Source: an uncultured Bacteroidales bacterium
Lineage (GTDB): Bacteria; Bacteroidota; Bacteroidia; Bacteroidales; P3
NCBI GenBank assembly: GCA_947168665.1
Contig: CAMVMX010000010.1
Coordinates: forward strand, 1-37,399
Length of the DNA stretch: 37,399 nucleotides
Reading direction: 5' to 3'
Under the pieces are notes generated by a model. The model ran no database searches and was not told the DNA's origin. It worked only from the letters and a program-made list of their open reading frames with translations. A program made the position numbers and the translations under genes. Below, piece after piece: positions 1-8,642 of this stretch. How positions within the stretch are numbered: position 1 is the first letter of the stretch; each line of letters begins with the position of its first letter.

Positions 1-1183
1 TGTATGAAAGGATGCAGGTTGCTGTTTGTCCCGGAGCGGGCAGGGCGTTCAAGGGACATATCATAAGCGAGTCGCCCGCTATGGCGTGGAAGGTGTTGGC
101 ATTTTGTGCGCAGAGCGAGGTGAATCGGAGTGTGTCGTTGTTGGACATATAGTATGGCGACTCGTAGTAAGTGGCTGTTGCCCAAGGGTAGAGTTTGTGG
201 ATGAGTGTGGGGCGAATGTGATAGGGCTCTAAGACCATGATGACATTTGAGTCGCGTAAAAAGGTTATTTCGCAGGGCAGAACATCGGTGAGTGTGGTGT
301 TTGTAACGCCAAGGTAGCGTTGGTTGAACTTCATCGTTATGGAGGGTACGTCTATGACGAATAGTTGCAGTTTAGGGCCACTGACGGTTTTATAGTATAA
401 GGATAGTGCTATGGTGTCGTAGGTCATAGCGGCGGAGCGGATACCGCAGGCAAACGTGTCGCTGTAGTAAAAACGCCCGAGTTGGTTGATGGATGGGAGG
501 AACGATGGCAAGGGGGTCCCGATGGGGACGCGGTGGAGTGTCAACCATTTGGTTAGGAATTCGCAGGAGCCGACGAGAGCAAGGTATTTGTCGGTAGGGG
601 TGACATCCCAGAATACTTCGGCAGTATCGTTGATGGTAGATGAGTAGATTTCGCCTGAGATGTGGAAGGGATACCCGTGATAATAAACGGCACAGTCGGC
701 TCCACTTATGTCAGGGTCAACGCCGCGGACGCTGTGTCCGATGGCCATCAGTGAGACTTTGCCTGAGGTTTTGTCAATGGCAACGGCTATACGGTTGAGG
801 ATGGAAAGGTAGGATCCAATGGTGTTGTCGTAGTGGAATGCCATTGAGCCGCAGTTTGTGGTGAGGTCGGATTTGGAGAAGTGGCCGAGTAGGGCAGTTG
901 AGGTGGTGGAGTCGATGCCGCAGAAATAGACTGTGTCGTTTAATACATGGAAGTCCCGGATGTGCCAACCGGCTGGGACTTTTACTTGTGACGGCGCATT
1001 CGAAACAGGGATTATGTAGGCAAAGTGGCCAATGCCGTTTTCCTCATAATAGGCGATGTTTTGCTCACGGACAATGCCGTTTGTGGTATTACGTACATTG
1101 ATGTTGTAGTAATAATGTTGGGCTTGCGTGGTTGTTGAGAATGTTGCAAGCAGCATAAAGCAGATGTAAAGTGTCTTTTTCAT
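1..1183 (-). CDS. Secreted protein of unknown function, 3' end cut by the window edge
   Basis: Reading the minus strand from the ATG at 1183, the frame stays open for 394 codons to the left edge. No stop lies in the window, so a tool that requires a stop would miss it. The N-terminus (MKKTLYICFMLLATF... up to TQAQ, about 22 residues) is a signal peptide ending in the AQ-type cleavage site common in Bacteroidota. The mature part is rich in Tyr, Thr, Asp and Asn, with no recognisable catalytic motif. It repeatedly uses short beta-like stretches such as FHVLNDTVYFCGIDS, which recall surface proteins that carry a sorting tail. The C-terminus is not visible, so a type IX secretion tail can be neither shown nor excluded. 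A -7 element lies about 85 nt upstream. Existence of the gene is near certain; function is unknown. Confidence 0.85.
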   Translation of the reverse strand, partial: MKKTLYICFMLLATFSTTTQAQHYYYNINVRNTTNGIVREQNIAYYEENGIGHFAYIIPVSNAPSQVKVPAGWHIRDFHVLNDTVYFCGIDSTTSTALLGHFSKSDLTTNCGSMAFHYDNTIGSYLSILNRIAVAIDKTSGKVSLMAIGHSVRGVDPDISGADCAVYYHGYPFHISGEIYSSTINDTAEVFWDVTPTDKYLALVGSCEFLTKWLTLHRVPIGTPLPSFLPSINQLGRFYYSDTFACGIRSAAMTYDTIALSLYYKTVSGPKLQLFVIDVPSITMKFNQRYLGVTNTTLTDVLPCEITFLRDSNVIMVLEPYHIRPTLIHKLYPWATATYYESPYYMSNNDTLRFTSLCAQNANTFHAIAGDSLMICPLNALPAPGQTATCILSY

Positions 1184-1483
1184 AGCGTTGGTATTATGGT
1201 TAATTATTTGTATTTTAGGTTGGTGTATGTTGTTGCGTGATTTCTGTTTGTTGATTATTGTTATTGCAAATATACACTTTTTTTTAAAAATACAAATTTT
1301 TTTCTTATTTCTGTCGTTGGGGGAAGGCTCTTTTCCCTCCATCCCTTTGCTGGGGAAAAATATTTTGCCAGCCTTGTTCTCTTTCAATGGGCTGTGCTTA
1401 TTGTTGGAGTTTGTCTGCTTGGCGGGGATGTGCGGTTATGGCAAGTTGTGTTGGATTGGCCGCGCTGGCGTTTTGCGGGGTGG
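1184..1483. other. Intergenic region with leader of the left-edge gene
   Basis: No convincing gene is present. The left part (to about 1260) would be the 5' leader of the left-edge gene. A promoter-like element and long A/T tracts occupy 1265-1310. The right part is the 3' flank of the Nudix gene. TTTTCCC near 1331 and GGGGAAAA near 1354 could pair, but no T tract follows in the useful direction, so I do not call a terminator. Confidence 0.5.
1267..1296 (-). promoter_or_regulatory. Bacteroidota-type promoter for the left-edge gene
   Basis: On the minus strand TATATTTG (1274-1267) matches the -7 consensus TAnnTTTG. A TTTG (1296-1293) lies 18 nt upstream of it, close to the usual 19-21 nt spacing. 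The predicted start near 1260 gives a leader of about 75 nt. Confidence 0.55.
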
Positions 1484-1942
1484 TTATTGCGAGTGGGGGA
1501 GGTAGCGGGTGAAGAGGTTGGCGATGAGTTCCTGGTCGGCTGGTAGCCAGCGGACGGTGTGCAGGGTGTCGGCGTTGAGCCAGCGGGCGGCGAGGTGTTC
1601 TTTGAGGGTGAAGGTGCCGTCGAGAAGGTGGCAGAGGTAGCAGTGCATGGTGAGGTGGAAGCAGGGGTAGTCGTATTGAACGGTGGTGAGGTAGCGGTCG
1701 GGGGCGATGAGGGTGTCGAGTTCTTCTTTGAGTTCGCGGGTGAGGGCTTGGATGTGTGTCTCGCCGGGCTGGATTTTGCCGCCGGGGAATTCCCACCATC
1801 CTTTCCACTCGCCGTAGCCGCGCTGGGTGGCGAGTACGGTGTCGTCGCGGAGCAGCACGGCGGCCACTACTTCGATGTGGCGTCGGGGCGTGGATGGTTG
1901 GGGCTGCTGTGGGTCGGCGGGGGGTGTTTGGGAGGGTTGCAT
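1484..1942 (-). CDS. Nudix hydrolase, MutT/8-oxo-dGTP diphosphatase type
   Basis: This 152-residue protein probably hydrolyses oxidised or other nucleoside triphosphates to monophosphates in the cytoplasm. The Nudix box GX5EX7REUXEEXGU is visible as GGKIQPGETHIQALTRELKE (about residues 54-73) followed by ELDT. The metal-binding glutamates E70, E73 and E74 are present, but the late glycine of the signature is Asp76. The start at 1942 is chosen over the longer frame from 2011. The longer start would place the first codons inside the terminator of the upstream gene, and the extra residues look non-coding. The N-terminal 20 residues are Pro/Gln-rich, before the conserved HIEVVAAVLLRDD strand. The W-rich segment GEWKGWWEFPGGK is typical of MutT proteins of the CTP/8-oxo-dGTP group. 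Family is certain; substrate is inferred. Confidence 0.88.
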   Translation of the reverse strand: MQPSQTPPADPQQPQPSTPRRHIEVVAAVLLRDDTVLATQRGYGEWKGWWEFPGGKIQPGETHIQALTRELKEELDTLIAPDRYLTTVQYDYPCFHLTMHCYLCHLLDGTFTLKEHLAARWLNADTLHTVRWLPADQELIANLFTRYLPHSQ

Positions 1943-1955
1943 GGGTCGAGGGGTT

Positions 1956-1988
1956 AAAAAAAATGCCCCGCCAACCCGTGGCAGGGCA
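1956..1988 (-). terminator. Rho-independent terminator after the PepSY-like gene
   Basis: On the minus strand a 10-bp stem with one mismatch (TGCCCTGCCA pairing with TGGCGGGGCA, 5-nt loop) is followed directly by eight T. It starts 27 nt past the stop codon at 2015. It separates this gene from the Nudix gene and rules out the longer Nudix start. Confidence 0.85.
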
Positions 1989-2014
1989 CAAAAACAAAAA
2001 TTATGAAACAAATG

Positions 2015-3064
2015 TTATTGAATGTCGTTTTTGTCGAGGGGCTGTGAGAGGAGTCCGGTGAAGTTGCCGCCGGAGTCGAATTCCATGCGGGTGTATTTGA
2101 GTTTGTTGCCCAGGCCGCGGACTTTCTGGCTGATGACTACGTAGGTGTAGGGTTTGGGTTTTTTGCCGTCGACACGCCATTTGGAGTCGTAGGTGTAGAT
2201 GATCATGCGCTCAATTTTGTAGCTCTCGCCTTTGTATTTTTGTTCGAGGTATTTGACGATGGCGGCTGTGTAGTGGTTTTTGTCGAGTACTTTGCCAGAC
2301 ATGATGTGGGCGTCGGTGGCTGCGTCGTAGACTTCTTCCATCTCTACGCCTTGACGGTTGATGTAGTAGGCCACTACGAGGTTGGGGACGCGGTTGACCC
2401 ATTCGGGGCCTTCAACTACTTTGGAGGGGGGGCAGATTTTGGCGAAGTGGGCGGTGATGGTGGGGGTGGTGTCGATGCTGATGACTTCAGGCACGTCTTC
2501 GACAGGGGCCGGGCGTTTGCCGCCTTTGTTGCTCTTGAGGTTGCGGAGGTGTTCGTCGTCGACATCGTCGTCGGGGTTGTTGAGGGTGTAGAATTCGCGT
2601 TTGACAGCGTCGGGGTCGGGGGCGTTGCTTTTCTGCAGCCGACCGCGGGGGTCGAAGATGAGTTCGTTGTCGTCATAGCCGACACCGGTTTTGACAATCA
2701 TCATGCGGTAGTAGACATCGCCGTCCATCTGTTCGACGTAGTCGATGGAGCGGATGCGGTAGCCGGGATAGTTGTCGATAAAGTAGCGGTTCATGGCTGT
2801 GGGGCAGTCTTCTTGTTTGGTGGGGAAGGAGCTGTATTGCCAGTCGCCGTTGTGGGTGAAGAAGGCGCGGCCGTGCTGCCCGTCGTAGACGAATTCGGCT
2901 ACATATTGGCCGGGCGAGCGGTACCAGGTCTTCACTTTGTAGGAGTCGTACTTTCTGTCCAGTGCGTTCAAAACGGATTTGGGCACTTGGGTCTCTTTGA
3001 TCTTGGTCTGTGCCATTGTAGCCAGTGGCAGGACAAGAAGGAGCAAAAGAACAATCTTTTTCAT
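2015..3064 (-). CDS. Secreted PepSY-like protein
   Basis: This is a 349-residue protein with a clear signal peptide (MKKIVLLLLLVLPLATMAQ, 19 residues). Residues about 27-80 follow the pattern of the small PepSY-like/BLIP-fold domains of Bacteroidota. They begin with VPKSVLNALDRKYDSYKV, which resembles the usual LPxAVxxAxxxxYPxxKV. A strand pair then leads to FFTHNGDWQYSS, like the xFDxxGxW end of that domain. A charged Asp/Lys-rich linker (about 150-190) leads into a second, mostly beta region with no family I recognise. Such proteins are usually periplasmic or surface-exposed, and their ligands are generally unknown. It is a single-gene unit: a terminator follows it, and a 125-nt gap separates it from purA upstream. 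Assignment rests on pattern resemblance only. Confidence 0.75.
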   Translation of the reverse strand: MKKIVLLLLLVLPLATMAQTKIKETQVPKSVLNALDRKYDSYKVKTWYRSPGQYVAEFVYDGQHGRAFFTHNGDWQYSSFPTKQEDCPTAMNRYFIDNYPGYRIRSIDYVEQMDGDVYYRMMIVKTGVGYDDNELIFDPRGRLQKSNAPDPDAVKREFYTLNNPDDDVDDEHLRNLKSNKGGKRPAPVEDVPEVISIDTTPTITAHFAKICPPSKVVEGPEWVNRVPNLVVAYYINRQGVEMEEVYDAATDAHIMSGKVLDKNHYTAAIVKYLEQKYKGESYKIERMIIYTYDSKWRVDGKKPKPYTYVVISQKVRGLGNKLKYTRMEFDSGGNFTGLLSQPLDKNDIQ

Positions 3065-3189
3065 CTATGCTAATTTATTTGCCCTCAGAAACGAGATATT
3101 TGTTTGTTTATTGCCTTAAAAGTTAAAAAAATATTCTTCTTGTTTTGTAATGTGTTGTGTGTGAGAGAGGTTATGAGGGGATGGAGGGG

Positions 3190-4482
3190 TTATTTGAAGA
3201 GTACGTCTTTGCGGTCGGGGCTGATGGATACGGCTTTGACGGGGACGCCGGTGGCGATTTCGAGGGCATCGAGGTAGTTGAGGAGGTTTTGGGGCAGTGA
3301 TTTGTATTCGGTGATGCCTTGGAGGCTTTGTTTCCATCCGGGGAAGGAGCGCAGCTGGGGCTTGATTTCAACTTCGTTGAATTCGAAGGGGATTTCTTGT
3401 GTGCTGATGCCGTCGATGGTGTAGTTGACGCACATTTTGATTTCGTCGAAGTCGTTCATGACATCGGGTTTGGTGACGAAGAGGTCGGTGACGCCGTTGA
3501 GCATGCAGGCGTAGCGGAGTGCGGGGATGTCGATCCAGCCGCAGCGGCGCGGACGGCCTGTGGTGGCGCCGTATTCGTGACCGATGTCGCAGAGTTGTTT
3601 GCCGGTTTGGTCGAAGAGTTCGGTGGGGAAGGGGCCGGCACCGACGCGTGTGCAGTAGGCTTTGCTGATGCCCATGACGCGGCCTATGCGCGAGGGGGCC
3701 ACGCCCAGGCCGGAGCAGACACCGGCGGTGATGGTACTGGAGGAGGTGACGAAGGGGTAGGAGCCGAAGTCGATGTCGAGCATGGAGCCTTGGGCGCCTT
3801 CGGCAAGGACTTTCTTGCCTTGGTCGAGGCAGTGGTTGATGAAGTATTCGCTGTTGATGAGTTGGAATTGCTTGAGGAGGCTGAGTGATTCGAGCCACTT
3901 CTTTTCATATTCATCGATGGCAAGGCCGTCGATTTTGAAGGAGGCGATGTCGAATTTGAGGGTGTGGGCAGTCTGGAGGTGCTGGCATTTGAGGAGTTCG
4001 TATTTTTCGCGGAAGTCGATGGCGGTGATGTCGCCCACGCGGAGGCCGCTGCGGGCAATCTTGTCGGTGTAGGCGGGTCCGATGCCTTTGAGGGTGGAGC
4101 CGATTTTGGCGTTGCCTTTGGCTTGCTCGTTGGCGGCATCGAGCAGACGGTGGGTGGGGAGTATGAGGTGAGCCTTTTTGGAGATATAGAGGTTTTTGGT
4201 GGCGTCGACTCCTTTCTGGCGCAGGGCTTCGACTTCGAGTTTGAAGATGTTGGGTTCGATGAGGACTCCGTTGCCGATGACGTTCAGTTTGTCTTCGTGG
4301 AAGATGCCGGAAGGGATTATGTGAAGGACGTGTTTGGTGCCGTTGAATTCTAAGGTGTGGCCTGCGTTGGGGCCTCCCTGGAAACGGGCTATGACATCAT
4401 AGCCGGGTGTGAGGACGTCGACTATTTTGCCTTTTCCCTCGTCGCCCCACTGAAGACCCAGCAGAACATCTACATTGCTCAT
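3190..4482 (-). CDS. purA: Adenylosuccinate synthetase
   Basis: PurA converts IMP, aspartate and GTP to adenylosuccinate, the first committed step from IMP to AMP. The 430-residue length is typical. The N-terminal GTP/IMP loop LGLQWGDEGKGKIVD is intact, with catalytic Asp14. GGPNAGHT follows with catalytic His42. Further conserved segments are TLKGIGPAYTDKIAR, AEGAQGSMLDIDFGSYPFVT and TGRPRRCGWID. The start MSNVDVLLGL is the usual length before the first motif. It lies alone, with its own -7 promoter element 44 nt upstream. The purH gene in the same window acts one step earlier, producing IMP. Confidence 0.97.
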   Translation of the reverse strand: MSNVDVLLGLQWGDEGKGKIVDVLTPGYDVIARFQGGPNAGHTLEFNGTKHVLHIIPSGIFHEDKLNVIGNGVLIEPNIFKLEVEALRQKGVDATKNLYISKKAHLILPTHRLLDAANEQAKGNAKIGSTLKGIGPAYTDKIARSGLRVGDITAIDFREKYELLKCQHLQTAHTLKFDIASFKIDGLAIDEYEKKWLESLSLLKQFQLINSEYFINHCLDQGKKVLAEGAQGSMLDIDFGSYPFVTSSSTITAGVCSGLGVAPSRIGRVMGISKAYCTRVGAGPFPTELFDQTGKQLCDIGHEYGATTGRPRRCGWIDIPALRYACMLNGVTDLFVTKPDVMNDFDEIKMCVNYTIDGISTQEIPFEFNEVEIKPQLRSFPGWKQSLQGITEYKSLPQNLLNYLDALEIATGVPVKAVSISPDRKDVLFK

Positions 4483-4525
4483 AGTATTAAGTCTTTTAAT
4501 TAAGTTAGTGTTTCAATTCAGTATG

Positions 4526-4533
4526 CAAAGATA
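4526..4533 (-). promoter_or_regulatory. -7 element of the purA promoter
   Basis: TATCTTTG on the minus strand matches TAnnTTTG exactly and lies 44 nt before the purA start codon. I see no good -33 element at the usual distance. Confidence 0.5.
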
Positions 4534-4662
4534 CGATTATTTTTTCAATTGGATATATTTTTTCTTTAATTGGGATGTCGCGGTGTGGCTATATGTCCTT
4601 GGCTCTGTTGGTTAGAGTGTGGCGGAGAGGGACGCGACCGGGGCTGTGGTGCGGCGGGGACG

Positions 4663-5313
4663 CTATTCTTTGTCGCGTTGGTGCTTGAACCAGTCGACAA
4701 ATTCGGGGAGGTCGTCGAGTGGGCGGAATCCGGTCTTGAAGGGTTCTTTGGGCATGGGGCAGAGTTCGACGTAGCCGATGAGGGTGGTGCAGTCGAACTC
4801 GCCGATGAGGGCTTCGATGGTGACGTAGACACCCACCAAGAGGTCGTCGTCCTGGAGTTGGTCGGGCTTGGGGCTCATGCCGCTGGCAAGGCCGGGCAGG
4901 GCGATGCGGAGTCCGATGATGTCGGGTTCTTCTTCATTTTCGAGTTGCATGAAGGCCATCTTGGAGGTTTCGAAGGTGTATTTGTCAAACAGCACTTTGA
5001 GTCCTTTGCCTTTGGGTTGGCGGAAGGGGATGAACTCCCACCAGTCGATGTCGGGTGCGTTGTCGGTGAGGTGGATGACGTGCTGGAAGAGGTCGAAGTC
5101 GCCTTCGGCACTGATGGTGAGGGTGCGCCCTTGTGCGGTTTGCTCGCCGATTTCGAAGGTGAGGCCGTCGCAATAGGCGGTGAGTTGGTGCTGCATTTCG
5201 TCGAGGAGCTGCTGGCGGGCGGGCTGGTCGAGGTCGTTGAGCATGGTGAGCCGCTCGCTGTTGGCTACGAACCAGTTCCAGAATTGGTCGGGATGTTTGT
5301 CGACAGTGTTCAT
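4663..5313 (-). CDS. Conserved cytoplasmic protein of unknown function
   Basis: A 216-residue acidic protein with no signal peptide or membrane segment. It begins HPDQFWNWFVANSERL, an FWxWF opening that I associate with uncharacterised Bacteroidota proteins, but I cannot name a family. The body is a mix of helices and strands rich in Asp, Glu and Leu, with WWEFIPFRQPKGKG near the middle. No catalytic motif stands out. The start lies 15 nt after the murB stop, so it is very likely translated from the murB transcript as the last gene of the ileS-led run. Confidence 0.75.
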   Translation of the reverse strand: MNTVDKHPDQFWNWFVANSERLTMLNDLDQPARQQLLDEMQHQLTAYCDGLTFEIGEQTAQGRTLTISAEGDFDLFQHVIHLTDNAPDIDWWEFIPFRQPKGKGLKVLFDKYTFETSKMAFMQLENEEEPDIIGLRIALPGLASGMSPKPDQLQDDDLLVGVYVTIEALIGEFDCTTLIGYVELCPMPKEPFKTGFRPLDDLPEFVDWFKHQRDKE

Positions 5314-5328
5314 GGGTATGTGTTTGGT

Positions 5329-6321
5329 TTATATGATGATTGCTTCTTTTTCGAGGGTGATGCCGAAGAGGTTTTGCACGTCGGCGGTAATGGCGTCGGC
5401 CAGGGCCAGGACATCGCTGCCGGAGCATCCCCCAAGGTTGACCAGCACGAGGGCTTGTTTGGCATAGACACCGCAGGGGCCGAGGGAGCGGCCTTTCCAC
5501 CCGGCGCGTTCGATTAGCCATCCGGCAGCCAGTTTGTAGCCGTCGGGTGTGGGATGGGCCACCAGTTCGGGGTAGCGGGTTTTGAGTTGGCGGTAGTGTT
5601 CGGGTGAGACGACGGGGTTTTTGAAGAAGCTGCCTGCGCTGCCGGTCTCTTCGGGGCGTGGCAGTTTGCTCCACCGCAGGGCGGCGATGGTGTCGGCCAT
5701 TTGGCGGGCGGAGGGGTTGGTGATGTGGGCGTCGGCGAGGGCGTCGGCGAGGGCGGTGTAGTTGACCAGCGGGGTGAAGCGGGGGCTGAGTTTGAATGTG
5801 ACGGACCAGATGATGTATTGGTCTTTGAGGGCTTGCTTGAAGATGCTGGTGCGGTAGCCAAACTGGCATTCGGCGTTGCTGAAGGTGCGCTCGTGGCCGG
5901 TGATGGCGTGGATGGCGTGGACGGAGTGTATGATGTCTTTGGCTTCGAGGCCGTAGGCTCCGACATTCTGAACCGGTGAGGCTCCAACGGTGCCGGGAAT
6001 GGCAGCCAGGTTTTCGGCTCCATGCCATCCGTGGTTGATGCAGTGCTGGACGAAGGTGTCCCAGTTTTCGCCGGCGGCGGCCTCGACCAGGAGGGTGTCT
6101 GATGGGCTGTCGGGGGTGAGCAGGCGGATGCCTTTGTTTTCGAGGTGGAGGATGGTGCCGTGGTAGTGGCCGGTGAAGACTACGTTGCTGCCCCCGCCGA
6201 GGATGAAGTAGGGGGGACGGGCCAGCGCGCCCTGAGCAATAAGGCTGAGGAGTTGCTCTTTGTCGGTAACGGTCAGATAGCGGTCGGCGGTGGCGGGGAT
6301 GCCAAAGGTGTTGTATATCAT
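5329..6321 (-). CDS. murB: UDP-N-acetylenolpyruvoylglucosamine reductase
   Basis: MurB is the FAD enzyme that uses NADPH to reduce UDP-GlcNAc-enolpyruvate to UDP-MurNAc in peptidoglycan precursor synthesis. At 330 residues it is the longer, E. coli-like type I form. The FAD-binding segment ILGGGSNVVF (about 40-49) is present, as is GAENLAAIPGTVGASPVQNVGAYG (about 101-124; written here only to show the family block in two parts: GAENLAAIPG and TVGASPVQNV). Arg157 lies in GYRTSIFK, and the proton-donor serine is Ser231 in GSAGSFFKNP. AGWLIERAGWKG near the C-terminus is also characteristic. The start lies 12 nt past the stop of the patatin gene, so it is in the same operon. Confidence 0.96.
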   Translation of the reverse strand: MIYNTFGIPATADRYLTVTDKEQLLSLIAQGALARPPYFILGGGSNVVFTGHYHGTILHLENKGIRLLTPDSPSDTLLVEAAAGENWDTFVQHCINHGWHGAENLAAIPGTVGASPVQNVGAYGLEAKDIIHSVHAIHAITGHERTFSNAECQFGYRTSIFKQALKDQYIIWSVTFKLSPRFTPLVNYTALADALADAHITNPSARQMADTIAALRWSKLPRPEETGSAGSFFKNPVVSPEHYRQLKTRYPELVAHPTPDGYKLAAGWLIERAGWKGRSLGPCGVYAKQALVLVNLGGCSGSDVLALADAITADVQNLFGITLEKEAIII

Positions 6322-6333
6322 GTGGGCGGGTGA

Positions 6334-8631
6334 TTAGAAGACGTAGCCGATGTTGAGGTAAAGGCCTGCCCGGCGGGTGAAGTCGCTCCAGTTAAAGTCG
6401 AGCGAGATGGGACCCAGGGGGCTGTCGTAGGCGGCGCGGATGGCAAAACCAAAGTTGACGTGGTGGGAGGCGGTGATGTGTTTGGGCCAGTCGGAGGAGT
6501 AAATGACATTGGGCATGAAGTAGAGATAGAGTTTGTCGAGCAAACGGTAGCGGACATCGACTCGGGCAATGGCTGCAAAGTCGTCGACATGGATGGGGCG
6601 GATGAGACCCATGAAGGCCAGCTGGTGGTCAACGTAGCGGCCGGGGATGCTGCCGCCCACGAGGTTGTCGTACCAGGCCGAGCTTTTTCCCAGCACGAGG
6701 CGGGAGGTGAGTTGGGGGATGAAGGTGAGGGAGGGATTGGCTTGGAGGTAGGTTTGTGCCGATATGTTGATGTCGATAAAACTGAGGTCTAACTGGCGGA
6801 AGAGGTTTTTGTTGTCGATATGCCATCCGATGTCGGCGCTGCCATAGAAGCCGTGGTTGGCAAAGTAGGCGTTGTCGAGGTTGTCGAAGATGCTGTGGAA
6901 GAAGGCCCCGAAAAAGCCTTTGGCGTTATCGAAGTGGAATAGGCCGTCGTACAGGACGTTGTAGAGTGAGAAACTGTTGCCGCTGGAGTAGAAGTTTTCG
7001 TCGAGACCGAAGGCAAAGGTGAAGTCGCGCATGTGGAACTCGGAAATGAAGAGGCTGAAATTGTGTTGGTTGACTTTGAACACTGAGTAGCGTGAGGTGT
7101 CGGAGGAGTTGAGGTTGAGGGTGCTGTTGTGGTAGCGGTAGGCAAAGTTGATGTCGCCCAGCCCGATATTGCACCACGACACTTTGGTGCCAAAACGGAT
7201 GTTGTAGTTGAGGTTGGCATCAATGCCCAGTTTGAAGCCGGAGAGTTTCTGCTCGTTGACTCCGAGGTGGAGGAGGAGGGCGGCTTTCTCCTGCGAGTCG
7301 TAGCGGAAGCCAAGGGAGAGGAGATGAGGTTCGGCGGGTTCGAAGGTGATGATGAGTTTGTAGTGGTCTTCAGTGAGGCCTGAGCCGGGGAAGCTGTCGT
7401 CGGGCAGCAGGTTGTAGAGTATGCTGGAATAGGCTTCGGTGCCCATGAGGATGCCGATGGCTTGCTGTATTTCATTGAGGGTGGTGTAGGTGCCGCTTTT
7501 GAGTCCCCCTTTGCTGATGAGCCAGTGGGCGTCTGATTCAAGTACACCTTGGTATTTGACGGTCGAAAGCCAAATGCTGTCGTCAGGTTTTATGGCCTTG
7601 ACCCGGGGGGCTTGTAGGGTTTTGCCGCAGGGGCCGTACTGTTCGAGGCGGGCTTTGAGTTCCAGCAGTTCCTTTCGGTGGGCATGGGCGCACTGGTAGC
7701 CCCGGTTGACCATGGTGTCGATGGCGCTTTTGGAGAAGCTGAGCATGTTGTAGCCAGTGATGTCGGGGTGCATGTAGAGGTCGCATTGCTGGCGGTTCTG
7801 GCTACGGTTATTTTGGACGGCGATGCTGAGGTATTGGGAGAGTTGTTGGGGGAGGGATTTCATCTCTTCGGGGTCGGAACGGAGTTCTTCGGCCAGCTCG
7901 ATGCCGATGACATATTGGGCACCCATTTTTAGGCAGAGGTCGACGGGGAAGTTGTTGACCAGACCGCCGTCGGCCAGAAGGTGCCCGTCCCATTCGACGG
8001 GCGAGAAGACACCCGGGATGGCCATGGAGGAGCGAATGGCTTTGGGGAACAGGCCGTGGTCGAGAATGACAGAGTCGCCGGTGAGGATGTCGGTTGCCAC
8101 GCAACAGAAGGGGATGGGCAGCCGACTGAAGTCCATGGAGTCGTTGTAGCCGATGCTTAATCGGCTGAAGAGGTTGATGAGGCTTGCGCCGTTGATGACC
8201 CCGCTGGGCAGGGTTGAGAGGATGTTGAAGGATTTCTCCTCGAAGTTGCCGGCACCAAAGGGGACGGAGAAGAGGTAGGTGCTTTGGCGGGCCCGGATGG
8301 TGGAGGACTGGTAGTAGCGGTCAACGTTGTTGCTCATGTAGATGGACCAGTCCATGTCGGCAATGAGGTTGGCCATCTCGTCGGGGGTGTAGCCCAAGGC
8401 GTACAGGCCTCCAATGATGGAGCCCATGCTGGTCCCGGCCACACAGTCGATGGGGATGCCTATTTCTTCAAGATATTTGAGAACTCCGATGTGTGCGGCT
8501 CCCTTTGCACCGCCACCACTGAGGGCAAGGCCTATTCGGGGACGCTGTTGGGCAACGGAGTCAGACGTTTGGGCATGTCCGGCGGCGAGGCTCGTAAAAG
8601 CTATGAGCAGTGCGAGGAGAATCTTTTTCAT
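6334..8631 (-). CDS. Patatin-like phospholipase with C-terminal outer-membrane barrel
   Basis: A 765-residue two-part protein of the bacterial PlpD-like type. It has a signal peptide (MKKILLALLIAFTSLAAGHAQ), then a patatin hydrolase domain (about residues 31-290). This domain carries the oxyanion loop GGGAKG (39-44), the nucleophile elbow GTSMG with Ser68, and the DGG of the Ser-Asp dyad (Asp221). The segment around 330-420 resembles a POTRA unit. The C-terminal half is rich in alternating beta strands and ends in GPISLDFNWS... YLNIGYVF, an aromatic C-terminus typical of a 16-strand Omp85-like barrel. The expected role is lipid hydrolysis at or outside the outer membrane. The upstream in-frame extension to 8760 is rejected: it is His/Arg-rich and overlaps the previous gene. 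The start is 11 nt past the SGNH gene stop. Confidence 0.93.
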   Translation of the reverse strand: MKKILLALLIAFTSLAAGHAQTSDSVAQQRPRIGLALSGGGAKGAAHIGVLKYLEEIGIPIDCVAGTSMGSIIGGLYALGYTPDEMANLIADMDWSIYMSNNVDRYYQSSTIRARQSTYLFSVPFGAGNFEEKSFNILSTLPSGVINGASLINLFSRLSIGYNDSMDFSRLPIPFCCVATDILTGDSVILDHGLFPKAIRSSMAIPGVFSPVEWDGHLLADGGLVNNFPVDLCLKMGAQYVIGIELAEELRSDPEEMKSLPQQLSQYLSIAVQNNRSQNRQQCDLYMHPDITGYNMLSFSKSAIDTMVNRGYQCAHAHRKELLELKARLEQYGPCGKTLQAPRVKAIKPDDSIWLSTVKYQGVLESDAHWLISKGGLKSGTYTTLNEIQQAIGILMGTEAYSSILYNLLPDDSFPGSGLTEDHYKLIITFEPAEPHLLSLGFRYDSQEKAALLLHLGVNEQKLSGFKLGIDANLNYNIRFGTKVSWCNIGLGDINFAYRYHNSTLNLNSSDTSRYSVFKVNQHNFSLFISEFHMRDFTFAFGLDENFYSSGNSFSLYNVLYDGLFHFDNAKGFFGAFFHSIFDNLDNAYFANHGFYGSADIGWHIDNKNLFRQLDLSFIDINISAQTYLQANPSLTFIPQLTSRLVLGKSSAWYDNLVGGSIPGRYVDHQLAFMGLIRPIHVDDFAAIARVDVRYRLLDKLYLYFMPNVIYSSDWPKHITASHHVNFGFAIRAAYDSPLGPISLDFNWSDFTRRAGLYLNIGYVF

Positions 8632-8642
8632 GTGAATGGACC

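Noticed and set aside
2240..3073. 277-codon plus-strand frame opposite the PepSY-like gene
   Set aside because: Val/Asp/Gly-rich reverse-frame product; the minus-strand gene has a signal peptide and a terminator.
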